From NCBI RefSeq assembly GCF_023272795.1, contig NZ_CP096829.1, positions 4,650,001-4,714,000 of the forward strand: a stretch of 64,000 nucleotides of DNA. The letters run 5' to 3'. The stretch comes from Flavobacterium humidisoli (GTDB lineage Bacteria > Bacteroidota > Bacteroidia > Flavobacteriales > Flavobacteriaceae). This document shows positions 1-9,429 of the stretch, piece after piece. The notes under the pieces were generated by a model. It worked only from the letters and a program-made list of their open reading frames with translations. It did not search any database and was not told where the DNA came from. Position 1 is the stretch's first letter. Every line of letters begins with the position of its first letter. Both the position numbers and the translations under genes were made by a program.

Positions 1-2114
1 GCTAACCAGTCACCTGTTTCTGTATAACCAACATTTGAACCTCCTCCAGTATCTGTTGTTGCTTCAACCTGAATACCGCTCATCGCTGAATAATCTTCTG
101 CTTGAATTAAAACTGAAGTCTGCGAACTAGTTGCTGGAACTAATTTCCATTGTCCGCAAGTCTGGTTGTTATTATCCCATTGCTGTACAATTGCTCCAGA
201 AGCTGTACTTGCTCCTGCCACCTCAACAATTCTTCCGCTGTGACGGGCAACAATTTTATAATAGCCATCACCAGTTGAAACCAAAATAAACTGCTGGTTT
301 GTCGTTGCATTGTACGGATACTGCTCTATTCTTGCGCCATTGGCTTTATTGAAGTTATTGATATCCATTGACATTCCGCTGTGGTTGGCAATGATTTTGT
401 ACATTCCGTCTCCTAAATGCGTAAAAGTAAATTTCTGATTGTTACCAGAATTCAAAACCCCTTGATTGATTCCTGCTCCGTTTGACATGCTGGAATTCCA
501 AACATCCATGTACAAACCGCTATTTCTGTTTTGAAGAAAGAAAGTTTGGTTTCCTAAAGTCGTTGTTCCGTTTGCAATAACTCTAATCGAACTTACTTTA
601 TCATTCCAAGTGGCATTCAAACAAGAATTATCAGAATTAATTACGGTCGAAGCTCCTGTAAAATTATCATCTTGATATAAAATTGCCTGATAACCTTGAG
701 TAATTTTTAGTGAAGAAATATCATCATTTAAAACACCTAAAGAATTTAAACGAGCTAGATTGTAATCACCAATTGTCAATCCCCCAGAGAAACCAGTGTA
801 GTTGCAATCTTTGTAAACTGTTATTACATCTGTCGTAGCTGGAACTGAAGGCGTCGTAAGTCCGTAATAACCCCCAAATGTTGCGATAACTTTTGTTGGC
901 TGTGGCGAATGAAGCGATGGCGACTGATCGGCAACATCATCATAAGCAAACCCATAAGCCAAATTATCGATATTAATTCCTGGTAAATGCCAGAATTTAG
1001 AATAATGATTGGTTGGATTTACTTGATAATATTTCGATGCATCGTACCAATTCTGCTGTCCAGGATTTGTCGTTGTTGTATTTACCACATGTCGATTAAT
1101 CGCAGCTGTTAATTGCGCCTGAATTACAAGATCTAAATCCCCGTCCACCAATCTTCTGTCCAAAACGCCTTTTCCTTCAAGAGCTTCCTGCGTTGTTGGT
1201 CGGTTTTGTACACGTCCTGTTCTTCCAACAAAAGCGCCAGATTGCCCAACCATTTCTAATTGTTCTCCAATAACTCTTCCTTTGAATACTCCCGCATCTC
1301 CTGCATAAAAAATCAAATCTTCATTTTTGTATTTATTCCAAATTGCATCGATATATGATTTTAAATAGTTTGCGTATGGCCCTGATCCTTCCGCATAAGC
1401 TGGAGTTTTAGACGGAGCTGTAATTTCTCCTGTTGCATCATTGACACAGCCTTGAAATTCCGCTGGAACATTGGCTTTAAAAGCAGCAACAATATCAGCG
1501 TGCTTCTTCAAGTCTCCCACTTTCTTTTGATAACCGTTAGCACCAAACAACTCCAATCCCATTGGATATTTGTATGAATCTACTCTTGTTGGATTTCCGA
1601 AGAAACCATATTGATTATTGGTCAATTCGATCATTTCATACAAAATACCCTGATTCGGATCTGTTGCGTTCTGCGGATTTGGCGATGCATATCCCGAAGG
1701 CGCTCCACTGGTTCCAAAGAAATAAAAATAAAGCTGTGAACCTTTAGAAATAAAAACTCGACATCCTGCAATTAATGGCAGTGTAAAGGTCTTGTTTGGA
1801 ATTTCACTCAACTTAGTAAAACATGCCGCATATTTTGAGTTTTGTCCTGGTCCTGTATTTCCGCCATAAGTGGGTCCTGTGACTGTGTTGTAAGAAGCGC
1901 TCATTGGTAAAACCTGACTTGTTTTGGCATTTACCCAAACGTGATTTCCTGTAGTATAATCGATTCCTACAATGGCAACATATAAATCGCTGTCGGCAAA
2001 CGTCGAATTATTACTAATCGTAAATGGTACAGGCCCTTGAGCATGTATTAGGTTTGAAAACACTAAAAAAAGTGTCATCAAAAAAGAAAATCTTTGAAGT
2101 CTAATTTTATTCAT
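1..2114 (-). CDS. GH64 beta-1,3-glucanase with crystallin, ricin-type and CBM6 modules (partial)
   Basis: The frame is open from the ATG at 2114 to the window edge, giving about 704 residues with the C-terminus missing. It starts with a signal peptide (about 1-25, ending in HAQ). Residues about 26-415 resemble the thaumatin-like GH64 fold: a TISNNSTFADSDLYVAIVG start and an FYFFGTSGAPSGY stretch followed by NPQNATDPNQGILYEMIELT. GH64 enzymes cut beta-1,3-glucan and release laminarioligosaccharides. About 425-510 looks like a beta/gamma-crystallin domain (ITVYKDCNYTGFSGGL, then a second YQDDNFTGAS unit). About 510-655 is a ricin-B-like lectin with repeated QxF/W motifs, and a CBM6 begins near 665 (IQAEDYSAMSG). 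It lies 127 bp downstream of the GH16 gene on the same strand, so the two probably form a secreted laminarinase pair. The family call is from motif recall; the crystallin insert is the least usual part. Confidence 0.82.
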   Translation of the reverse strand, partial: MNKIRLQRFSFLMTLFLVFSNLIHAQGPVPFTISNNSTFADSDLYVAIVGIDYTTGNHVWVNAKTSQVLPMSASYNTVTGPTYGGNTGPGQNSKYAACFTKLSEIPNKTFTLPLIAGCRVFISKGSQLYFYFFGTSGAPSGYASPNPQNATDPNQGILYEMIELTNNQYGFFGNPTRVDSYKYPMGLELFGANGYQKKVGDLKKHADIVAAFKANVPAEFQGCVNDATGEITAPSKTPAYAEGSGPYANYLKSYIDAIWNKYKNEDLIFYAGDAGVFKGRVIGEQLEMVGQSGAFVGRTGRVQNRPTTQEALEGKGVLDRRLVDGDLDLVIQAQLTAAINRHVVNTTTTNPGQQNWYDASKYYQVNPTNHYSKFWHLPGINIDNLAYGFAYDDVADQSPSLHSPQPTKVIATFGGYYGLTTPSVPATTDVITVYKDCNYTGFSGGLTIGDYNLARLNSLGVLNDDISSLKITQGYQAILYQDDNFTGASTVINSDNSCLNATWNDKVSSIRVIANGTTTLGNQTFFLQNRNSGLYMDVWNSSMSNGAGINQGVLNSGNNQKFTFTHLGDGMYKIIANHSGMSMDINNFNKANGARIEQYPYNATTNQQFILVSTGDGYYKIVARHSGRIVEVAGASTASGAIVQQWDNNNQTCGQWKLVPATSSQTSVLIQAEDYSAMSGIQVEATTDTGGGSNVGYTETGDWL

Positions 2115-2241
2115 ATCTAAATAGTTTTGGGGTTAATAAAATAGATTCTAAAACGAAAGTCATTTTCAAATAAATGACTAATTAAATCCGTCAGGTACAA
2201 CTGGTATGCCCTCCTTGAATTGCACCCAACGGACTTAAAAA

Positions 2242-5200
2242 TTATTTCTTAATTAACTTCTTACTCCAGCTTTTTTGATCTGATTTGAAGTTCAGAATGT
2301 AGATTCCTCTGCGAAGTTTACTCACATCAATTACACTTTCATTCCCTTGAGGCTTGTTTTGCAAAATTAAAGTCCCAGAATCATCATAAATCGTAATGAC
2401 TTTATTGTCTAAGTTTTCAGGAGATGAAACTTGAACATAATTTGTGGTCGGATTTGGATACACTGCAAAAACAGCTTCTTCCGCCAGAGGTTCTTCAGCA
2501 ACATTCAAAGCCATTCTAGCTGTTGACGAAGATCCGTAAGCTTCAATTTCATACAATGAATATCCGTAAGGAGCCAAAGCTTTTGCTGTACATAAAATGC
2601 GAAGATATCTTCCCGTTCCGCTTACCGCTAAATCATCCGTTCCGCCATCGCTTGCCGTTTGTGTATTGATTGTTTCATTTTCTGTAAAAACATTATCTGT
2701 AGAAAGCTGTACTTTATATTGAGTCGCGTAAGCTGCTTCCCATTTTAACACTACGCGATTAAGAGTGTAATTACTTCCTAAATCGACATAAATCCATTCT
2801 GTTGCATTGGCAAAAGAACTTGCCCATCTTGTACCTCCATCTCCATCTGTTGCTTGGTTTGCAGTAAAAGTCGCATTTTCTAATGTTGAAGCCGTTGCTG
2901 TTTTAGCCAAAGCTAAATTCACATTTGGAGTTTCTGTAGAAACTAAATTTAAAGCTCTCAGGTTATCAAAATAATACGTGTTTCCAGAATTGGTTCCCGG
3001 CTCAAACAAGAAAACAAAACGGTTGACATCATTATCTGGAGTTGAAGCGTCTGGCGTGCTTACATACGTAAAAGTAATCGTATGCCAAGCGTTGCTTTGT
3101 TTTACAACTCCCTGATAAATACTATGTCTTCCAACAGGATAATTGGACGGAATTGAAGCACTGCTTTCTGCCTGCCAAGAAATAATAGATCCAACTGGTG
3201 CAGAAGTATACACGTCCATCGCGAATTTTTTAGTTCCCGCTTTAAAATCACCTATGTTGTTTAAAGTCGTATTAAAGGAGAAATTATCATACAATTCTGT
3301 TGATTTACGAACGTATTTCCCAACATTAGAAGAAGTGTTGATTCCGCTTGCATTCGGATTTGCTGTATTTGGCGTATAAGTTCCAATAGCATCTCTAAAC
3401 GTAATATTGTGAATCGTTTGATAATCCTCATACACAACTCCTGGCGTAAATGTATCTGGCAGTTTAGTCGAACCAATTCTAATATTATCAAAATAATACG
3501 TATCACTTGTATAAGAACCCGAATTAAACAATAAAACCATTTGATTCACAGCCAAATTTGAAGTTCCAGCATCCGGACTTGAATTGTAATAGAAAGTCAG
3601 TGTTTCCCATTGATTTTGTTTGGTTGTAATGGCTACGTAACTGCTATTTCTTCCTGTCGGATAATTGGCTGGAAGCGAAGTGGCACTATTTTCAAAATTC
3701 ATGCTAACAACCGTACCAATTGGCGCCGTTGTATAGACATCGATCATAATTTTATTGGTCTGACTTTTAAATAAACCAGCATCTTCGATTGAAGTTTGTG
3801 TATTAAAGAAAAGAACATCGTACTGTTCTGAGGCGTTTCGAACATACCTCGCCACATTTGCAGATGAATTAATAGAATTTGATCCCGGATTTGCCACAAC
3901 AGAATACGTTCCCGTTGTCGTTCCTTTAATAATTTTGTTGATGCCATCGTAGTTTTGCAGAACATCTGTAGCAATAATTGGTTTTTCTGGTGCAGCTTTT
4001 GTCAATAAATTATCAAAGTAATAAGTCGCTCCAGAATTAGAATTCGATTCAAAAAGAATTACGACATTATTGATTGACAAAGCGCTCGTATTTGGGTCTA
4101 TTACTTTTTCGAACTCAAATTCAATCGTTTCCCATTTGTTCTGAACTGTTGTCGTAGCTTTAAAACCGCTATGTCTTCCTAACGGATAATTGGTTGCAGT
4201 CGTTACATTGCTGTTTTCTAATTGCATGGATATTTTTGTTCCAACAGGAGCCGAAGTATAAATATCAAACGAAAGTCTTTTTCTTCCGTACACATAATCA
4301 TTCGCATTGGTAATGGTTACATTTCTGATGTTTAAAACATCGTACAATTCGCTAGAATTTCGAACATATTTACCAACCAAGGCAGAAGTGTTAATTCCTG
4401 TAGCAGAAGGATTCGCCACAGCTTCTGTCAAAACTCCAGTTTTTACAGGATATAAAACATTTCGATTGCTTTGAAAATCCTCATGCATTTTTTCAACTGG
4501 CAATGCAGGTTCAGCGGTAACTGCTAGTTTGTAAGTGTTGACATTACAACCTGAAACTGTTGCAGCTACAGAAACATCTCCTCCAGAAGTTCCCCAATTT
4601 ACAGTAATCGAATTTGTTCCCTGTCCTGACGCAATTGTTGCTCCTGCTGGAACTGTCCAGTTGTAGGTCGCCCCCGCAATTGCATTAACAGAATAGGTTT
4701 TACCAGTTTCATTTTGGTATACTTTGTTATCGCCTGTTACCGCATATTTAAAACTCCCATCGTAAACACGAACATAATCGACTTGTAATTTTGCAGGAAA
4801 ATCACCTGGAACTGGCGCTACTCCCGCTCCATTTACACTGGTATATGGCGTTCCTGCGCTACCAACAGCAAGGTTTAAAATAATGTAAAACTGACTATCG
4901 TTAAAAGGCCATCCGCCATTAACTGTTGTATTTGGGGTTGCAGTGTGAAATAAAACATCGTCAACAAACCATTTTATAAAGTTTGGTCCCCATTCTACCG
5001 CATAAACATGAAAATCAGAAGATAAATCTGTTGGAGAACTATAGCTTCTTCCTGTAAAATGATATCCGTTTCCATCATAGTGAATAGTGCCGTCTACAGA
5101 TTGCGGATTTCTGTGTTTGGCTTCCATAATATCAATTTCACCAGTATACGGCCAATTTCCATTTACAGGAAGCATCCAAAAAGCAGGCCACGCTCCCTGG

Positions 5201-5622
5201 CCATTAGATAACTTCATTCTAGCTTCAACTCTTCCGTATTTTAAAGCGTACTTCCCTTCTGTTGTTAATTTGGAAGAAGCATACGGCTGATCTGGAAACT
5301 GTGACGTTGGCTGATATTTAGCCTCAATGTTCAAGTAACTATTCGTTCCTTCTTTTACAATTGTTGCCTGATTCGGTTCGTAACGCTGAGCTTCGGCGTT
5401 TCCAAATCCGCAGAGCGATGGACAGCCGTTCCCTGAAATACTCTGCCATTTGGTTAAATCGACTGCCGTACCATTAAATTCATCAGACCAAACAAGCGTA
5501 TTGCATTGAGCTTGGGTTTTCAGAAATGGCAGCAGTAGAAATAAAACTGCAACACAAAATTGTTTTAATAAATAAGAATTGCTTTTCGGTGGTCGGCCGA
5601 AAAAAAAGTCATTTTGCTTCAT
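2242..5622 (-). CDS. GH16 laminarinase, multidomain, type IX secreted
   Basis: This 1126-residue secreted endo-beta-1,3-glucanase has a signal peptide at 1-39 and a GH16 domain at about 40-290. The catalytic motif GEIDIMEA is at 161-168, with E162 as likely nucleophile and E167 as acid/base. A PKD/Ig-like segment follows (about 295-370). Three imperfect copies of a roughly 175-residue module begin near 380, 553 and 735; each carries a [E/Q]D/NY/F..., NPxxxxINTS and KYVR[NK]S.E.YD signature and ends with TYYFDN. Then comes a discoidin/F5-8C (CBM32-like) domain (about 905-1040) and a C-terminal type IX sorting domain (YPNPT... through GIYILNFKS...KKLIKK). The sorting domain predicts outer-membrane export and surface attachment or release. 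The gene sits upstream of the GH64 gene and downstream of a propeller-type regulator. The triplicated module is probably carbohydrate-binding, which is inference. Confidence 0.93.
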   Translation of the reverse strand: MKQNDFFFGRPPKSNSYLLKQFCVAVLFLLLPFLKTQAQCNTLVWSDEFNGTAVDLTKWQSISGNGCPSLCGFGNAEAQRYEPNQATIVKEGTNSYLNIEAKYQPTSQFPDQPYASSKLTTEGKYALKYGRVEARMKLSNGQGAWPAFWMLPVNGNWPYTGEIDIMEAKHRNPQSVDGTIHYDGNGYHFTGRSYSSPTDLSSDFHVYAVEWGPNFIKWFVDDVLFHTATPNTTVNGGWPFNDSQFYIILNLAVGSAGTPYTSVNGAGVAPVPGDFPAKLQVDYVRVYDGSFKYAVTGDNKVYQNETGKTYSVNAIAGATYNWTVPAGATIASGQGTNSITVNWGTSGGDVSVAATVSGCNVNTYKLAVTAEPALPVEKMHEDFQSNRNVLYPVKTGVLTEAVANPSATGINTSALVGKYVRNSSELYDVLNIRNVTITNANDYVYGRKRLSFDIYTSAPVGTKISMQLENSNVTTATNYPLGRHSGFKATTTVQNKWETIEFEFEKVIDPNTSALSINNVVILFESNSNSGATYYFDNLLTKAAPEKPIIATDVLQNYDGINKIIKGTTTGTYSVVANPGSNSINSSANVARYVRNASEQYDVLFFNTQTSIEDAGLFKSQTNKIMIDVYTTAPIGTVVSMNFENSATSLPANYPTGRNSSYVAITTKQNQWETLTFYYNSSPDAGTSNLAVNQMVLLFNSGSYTSDTYYFDNIRIGSTKLPDTFTPGVVYEDYQTIHNITFRDAIGTYTPNTANPNASGINTSSNVGKYVRKSTELYDNFSFNTTLNNIGDFKAGTKKFAMDVYTSAPVGSIISWQAESSASIPSNYPVGRHSIYQGVVKQSNAWHTITFTYVSTPDASTPDNDVNRFVFLFEPGTNSGNTYYFDNLRALNLVSTETPNVNLALAKTATASTLENATFTANQATDGDGGTRWASSFANATEWIYVDLGSNYTLNRVVLKWEAAYATQYKVQLSTDNVFTENETINTQTASDGGTDDLAVSGTGRYLRILCTAKALAPYGYSLYEIEAYGSSSTARMALNVAEEPLAEEAVFAVYPNPTTNYVQVSSPENLDNKVITIYDDSGTLILQNKPQGNESVIDVSKLRRGIYILNFKSDQKSWSKKLIKK

Positions 5623-5659
5623 TTTGAATAGGTTTTTAGTTAGTAAATGCTATTTCTTC

Positions 5660-5691
5660 AATACAAACCATTTAAAAAAATAGTTTGTATT
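5660..5691. promoter_or_regulatory. Inverted repeat upstream of the GH16 gene
   Basis: AATACAAAC and GTTTGTATT form 9-bp perfect arms separated by 14 A/T-rich bases, about 40 bp upstream of the GH16 start codon. The position fits an operator or attenuator for the glucanase genes, possibly bound by the adjacent LuxR-type regulator. Function is inferred from position only. Confidence 0.35.
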
Positions 5692-5839
5692 TTCCGACAA
5701 TAACAACGCAATATTAACTAAAAAATCAGGCAAGACTTACATTTTAGAGTACGGTTTGACTACGGTACTATCGAAGAAATGTAACAAATCATCGATGAAA
5801 AGCATAAAATCACTAAAAATTTCACTTAAATGAGAAAAA

Positions 5840-8770
5840 TTAAAAATTGAGAATAAATTCGGTAATGTTTGTATCTGATGGAAGCTGCAATTTTTTACGA
5901 ATGCGATAACGAGTATCTTCAACACCACGAACAGAAATTCCTAAAAGCGGAGCAATTTCTTTTGTATTGAAATTCATTCGCAAGTAAGCGCATAATCGCA
6001 TATCGCGCGGAGTCAATTCTGGATAACTCGATTTTAATCGCTGCATAAAATTATCATGCAATTGATTAAAGATTTCTTCAAATTCGTTCCAATGCTTGTC
6101 TGCCTGCAATTCGTGGTCTATTAATTTATTGATTTTAGTAAGCAGACTAAAATTTACATTCGGATCATTTTTCTTATCAATCTGTGCAATCAATTCTTTT
6201 ATGGAAAGTAGAATTTCATTCAAGTGAATCAAATTGACTGTATTTGAAGCTACTTTGGCATTTTTAAGATTTATTGTCGTTTCAAGATTCTCACGTACAA
6301 TAGCCATATTCTGTTGCTCCCACGTCAGTTTTTGTTCGTTAAGTTCTGCACGGCTTCGAAGCAATTCTCTTTCTTGATTCTCTATCAATTGACGGCGTTG
6401 ACGCTCAGCAACAGATTTCTGATATCTAACAATGAAATAAATTACAATACTATAAAGTGCAAAATAAAATAAGTATGCCCAAAAAGTTCTGTACCAAGGC
6501 GGTAAAACTTCAAATCGAAAGACCGCTTCTTCGCTAACCACATCATACATGTTTTTTGCCCTTACATGAAAAACATATTCTTTTTCAGGCAAATTGGTAT
6601 ATTCTTTTTCCGTTTGAAGACTATAATCTGACCATGTTGGTTCAAAACCCTCCAACCAATATTCGTATTTTGTTGCATCGGCATCTTCAAAACAAAGCGA
6701 TGCAAAAGAAAAATGAAGTGCATTATTAACATAGGGTAATATAGTGGAAAGTTTATCGTTTGTAGATCCCGTTTTGTTTGGAAGAACATCATAACGGCTA
6801 GAAAACAACAGACTATCTTTTGGGAAGATGCATTTTACTTCTGAAATAACCGCTTTATATTTCGTTTGATATTTCTTGTTTTTAATTGCACTGTAATGAA
6901 TTAAACCTTCTTGTGTTCCGAAAAAAACATCGCCACTTTTTGTGGTCTGAATATTTTCAAAACCAGGAACATACATAAATCCGAGTTTCCGAAAAGGAAG
7001 TTCATCAATCTTAAAACTTCCATTTTTCTGTTTGTTCATTTTCCCCGTATTTTCTCCAGAAATGTACCAAATATTATCCTGATGATCTGGTTTTACTAAT
7101 CGGATATGATTCTCTAATCCGAGATATTTCTTGAAAACGGGATCTGGAATCATTCTCTTTGAAGATACATCTTGTCTATAAACGCCTTTTGTGGTTCCAA
7201 AGAAAATTTGATTATCCACTTTAAAAGTATTCAAAAACAAACTCGACGGAAAACCATTTTTATCATTATAAAACTGAATATCCATAACCGAATCGTATTC
7301 AGCATTGAATTTAATTTTATAAATGCCTTTGTATCCATGTGCGATCCAAATGTTTCCTTGTTTGTCAGTTTCGATAATTCTACTGCTTTCTTCAAACCCT
7401 TTTATCCTGTGCTGAAAAACCCAGAAACCGTTTATTTGTTTCAGAAGATACAAACCAGTATAACCGCCAACAAGAAGCAAATCAGGACGATTTGGGATTA
7501 GAATTCCTTGCCAAGCGCCATCAATTTTTGCTAGTGCTTTCGCGGAATTTCCACTGATTTCGAATATTCCATTTTTTTCAAAAGCCAATAACGAATTACC
7601 GAAAACGCCCACATTCCAAACATTTTCAGACATTCCAGAAATATGCTGAAAGGTTATATTCTCTCTTTTTCCGCTTTTATAAGCTTCCCAATCCAGCCAA
7701 AATAAACCGTTATCTGTACCGATATACAATTTATTCTGGTAAATCTGACTGCAATAAATTTTCGTTTCAGAATTAGAACTGTCTATAATTTTTGACAACG
7801 GAGAAGAAATCTGAATCAGTGAAATTCCGCCTTTGAGCGTTACCCACAAATTTCCTTCTTTATCAATTTTAAAATTGGTCACATATTCATTCTGAAGTCC
7901 CATTTGTTTGTCAATGTGTTGAATCAAATGTCCTTCACTATCAATAACTATCAACCCCGATTGACGGGTTCCAATTCCGAAATATCCGTCTGAAAGTGCA
8001 ATTCCTGCCGAAATCTGATTTTGTTTCAACAAATGATCAACTTCGGTTACAAATGGCTTTATTTGATTTTCGTTGAAGGTAAAAAGACCATTTTTTTGGG
8101 TTAATAATAAAAAGCCTTTTTTCGTTTGAAAAATCTTTCTAACCTGCATTCCAATAAATTTCTGACCATTTTCTACTGGAATTAGAGTATTGCCATTTAA
8201 TTTCAGTAATCCTTTTTCATTGTCAGAAACATAGATTTCTTTTCCTGCTTCAAAGAAATCATCAAAGCTTGTTTTTGAATTTATTACCTTGATTGTATTG
8301 TTTTTATAAATAAAAATCCTTTCGTAAGAGAAAAAAATGACTTCGTTATTTCGAATGACTGTATGAAGTACATCTCCAAAATTTCGAAATTCTTTTGGAA
8401 GTAATTTTACCAATGAAGTATATTGATATTGTCCATTTGACAGCTGAATCACAAATCCAAAATCGCCTTGAGCGCCAACATAAAGTTTATCTTTTTTATC
8501 GATTGCCATGGAGCGAACCATACTTCGGTTTTCTGGCTGTGTTACAATAGCCCAACGCACACCATCAAATTGCATCACACCAAAATGATTCGCAAAAAAC
8601 ATCATCCCTTTAGAATCTTGTAAAACATCCCAATTTTCAGATGCAGCTTTATATGCTTTCGGACTATAATTGGCTATAAAAGGAACTCCAATCTTTTTGA
8701 TTTGAGAGTTAATAAATGGAGAGATAAATAAAAGTGATAGAAATAAAATCTTGATTTTAAGTTTCGTCAT
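5840..8770 (-). CDS. Propeller-Y_Y_Y sensor with C-terminal LuxR-type HTH
   Basis: This 976-residue regulator has a signal sequence (1-22) and a large N-terminal two-component-regulator propeller. A Y_Y_Y domain follows (about 680-745; KYEYWLEGFEPTWSDYS, YVFHVRAKN), then one membrane helix (about 760-780; FWAYLFYFALYSIVIYFIV), a coiled coil rich in Q/E/R, and a LuxR-like helix-turn-helix (about 917-963; LTPRDMRLCAYLRM...IAPLLGISVRGVEDTRYRIRKKL). It has no histidine kinase or receiver domain, so it would couple an extracytoplasmic sugar signal to DNA binding in a single membrane-anchored chain. In Bacteroidota such proteins commonly control adjacent carbohydrate loci. Its place directly upstream of GH16 and GH64 suggests it senses laminarin oligosaccharides (inference). 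A good promoter lies about 160 bp upstream. Confidence 0.88.
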   Translation of the reverse strand: MTKLKIKILFLSLLFISPFINSQIKKIGVPFIANYSPKAYKAASENWDVLQDSKGMMFFANHFGVMQFDGVRWAIVTQPENRSMVRSMAIDKKDKLYVGAQGDFGFVIQLSNGQYQYTSLVKLLPKEFRNFGDVLHTVIRNNEVIFFSYERIFIYKNNTIKVINSKTSFDDFFEAGKEIYVSDNEKGLLKLNGNTLIPVENGQKFIGMQVRKIFQTKKGFLLLTQKNGLFTFNENQIKPFVTEVDHLLKQNQISAGIALSDGYFGIGTRQSGLIVIDSEGHLIQHIDKQMGLQNEYVTNFKIDKEGNLWVTLKGGISLIQISSPLSKIIDSSNSETKIYCSQIYQNKLYIGTDNGLFWLDWEAYKSGKRENITFQHISGMSENVWNVGVFGNSLLAFEKNGIFEISGNSAKALAKIDGAWQGILIPNRPDLLLVGGYTGLYLLKQINGFWVFQHRIKGFEESSRIIETDKQGNIWIAHGYKGIYKIKFNAEYDSVMDIQFYNDKNGFPSSLFLNTFKVDNQIFFGTTKGVYRQDVSSKRMIPDPVFKKYLGLENHIRLVKPDHQDNIWYISGENTGKMNKQKNGSFKIDELPFRKLGFMYVPGFENIQTTKSGDVFFGTQEGLIHYSAIKNKKYQTKYKAVISEVKCIFPKDSLLFSSRYDVLPNKTGSTNDKLSTILPYVNNALHFSFASLCFEDADATKYEYWLEGFEPTWSDYSLQTEKEYTNLPEKEYVFHVRAKNMYDVVSEEAVFRFEVLPPWYRTFWAYLFYFALYSIVIYFIVRYQKSVAERQRRQLIENQERELLRSRAELNEQKLTWEQQNMAIVRENLETTINLKNAKVASNTVNLIHLNEILLSIKELIAQIDKKNDPNVNFSLLTKINKLIDHELQADKHWNEFEEIFNQLHDNFMQRLKSSYPELTPRDMRLCAYLRMNFNTKEIAPLLGISVRGVEDTRYRIRKKLQLPSDTNITEFILNF

Positions 8771-8932
8771 TTTGTTACAATGTGTAGGTTAATGCAGTGA
8801 TTTTGGGAAGTCACATTCTAAAAAAAGATCCTTTGGGAAAAATCATTTTCTAGGCAAAAAAGACACTCTTCTTTAAATGTATTAATAACAATTATTCATT
8901 ATTAACAAACCAAAAAAGAGAATGTCGAAACT

Positions 8933-8965
8933 CAAATATATAAAAATTTATTTTAATGCAACAAA
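8933..8965 (-). promoter_or_regulatory. Bacteroidota-type promoter for the propeller-LuxR regulator
   Basis: On the minus strand TTTG (8965-8962) is followed after 21 bp by TATATTTG (8940-8933). This matches the Bacteroidota -33 TTTG / -7 TAnnTTTG consensus at the correct spacing. Transcription would begin near 8926, giving a 5' leader of about 155 nt. Confidence 0.6.
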
Positions 8966-9087
8966 TTACATTTTAACGAGAGAATTTGATAATTAGATAA
9001 TGGGGTAATTAAGCTTTGTCAAAGTTTGAAACTTTTGACAAAGCTGTAAAACTAGTTTCATCCATTATATTTCCTCAATATATTATT

Positions 9088-9264
9088 CATTCCGAAGGAA
9101 TGTTTGGTTGGTAGATTTTAAATGGATTCGGTGCTGTACGTTCCGTAGGAACGTTTGAATTATGCACATAACATTCATTTCGTAAAACAGGTGTCCCTAC
9201 AGGACACTATTCAAATGCGTAATTTTATTTACTACCGACCAGATATTCCTAACGGAATAATTTA
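9088..9264. repeat. Composite repeat of four small hairpins
   Basis: This lies in the 658-bp gap before the HAD gene. Four short palindromes follow one another: CATTCCGAAGGAATG (9088-9102), ACGTTCCGTAGGAACGT (9138-9154), GTGTCCCTACAGGACAC (9191-9207) and TATTCCTAACGGAATA (9244-9259). They share a T(T/C)CC..GGA core. A flanking pair, TGGTTGGTAG (9105-9114) and CTACCGACCA (9232-9241), is complementary at 9 of 10 positions, so the region can fold as one outer stem with internal hairpins. Short open frames here are repeat sequence, not genes. Confidence 0.7.
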
Positions 9265-9274
9265 CTCGTTAACC

Positions 9275-9307
9275 AAACCCGACAGGTTTTTAAAACCTGT
9301 CGGGTTT
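9275..9307. repeat. Palindromic repeat, 15-bp perfect arms
   Basis: AAACCCGACAGGTTT (9275-9289) is followed after 3 bases by its exact reverse complement (9293-9307). It resembles the units of the paired palindrome at 14811-14897 (CAGGTTTTTAAAACCTG core), so it looks like a dispersed REP-type unit. A third inverted pair, TTCGACTTCG (9351-9360) and CGAAGTCGAA (9390-9399), lies just beyond it. Confidence 0.75.
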
Positions 9308-9429
9308 AATTTGAAACGTGAAACAAAAATCATTATATAATCCGTCTATCTTCGACTTCGCTCTGGCTGGCAAATTTTATTTGGTGATCGAAGTCGAAGC
9401 CCGCTCCAACCAAATTTGAATGTTTTCTT

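Noticed and set aside
9155..9340. 61-codon open frame in the gap after the regulator gene
   Set aside because: It is entirely repeat hairpins and palindromes.
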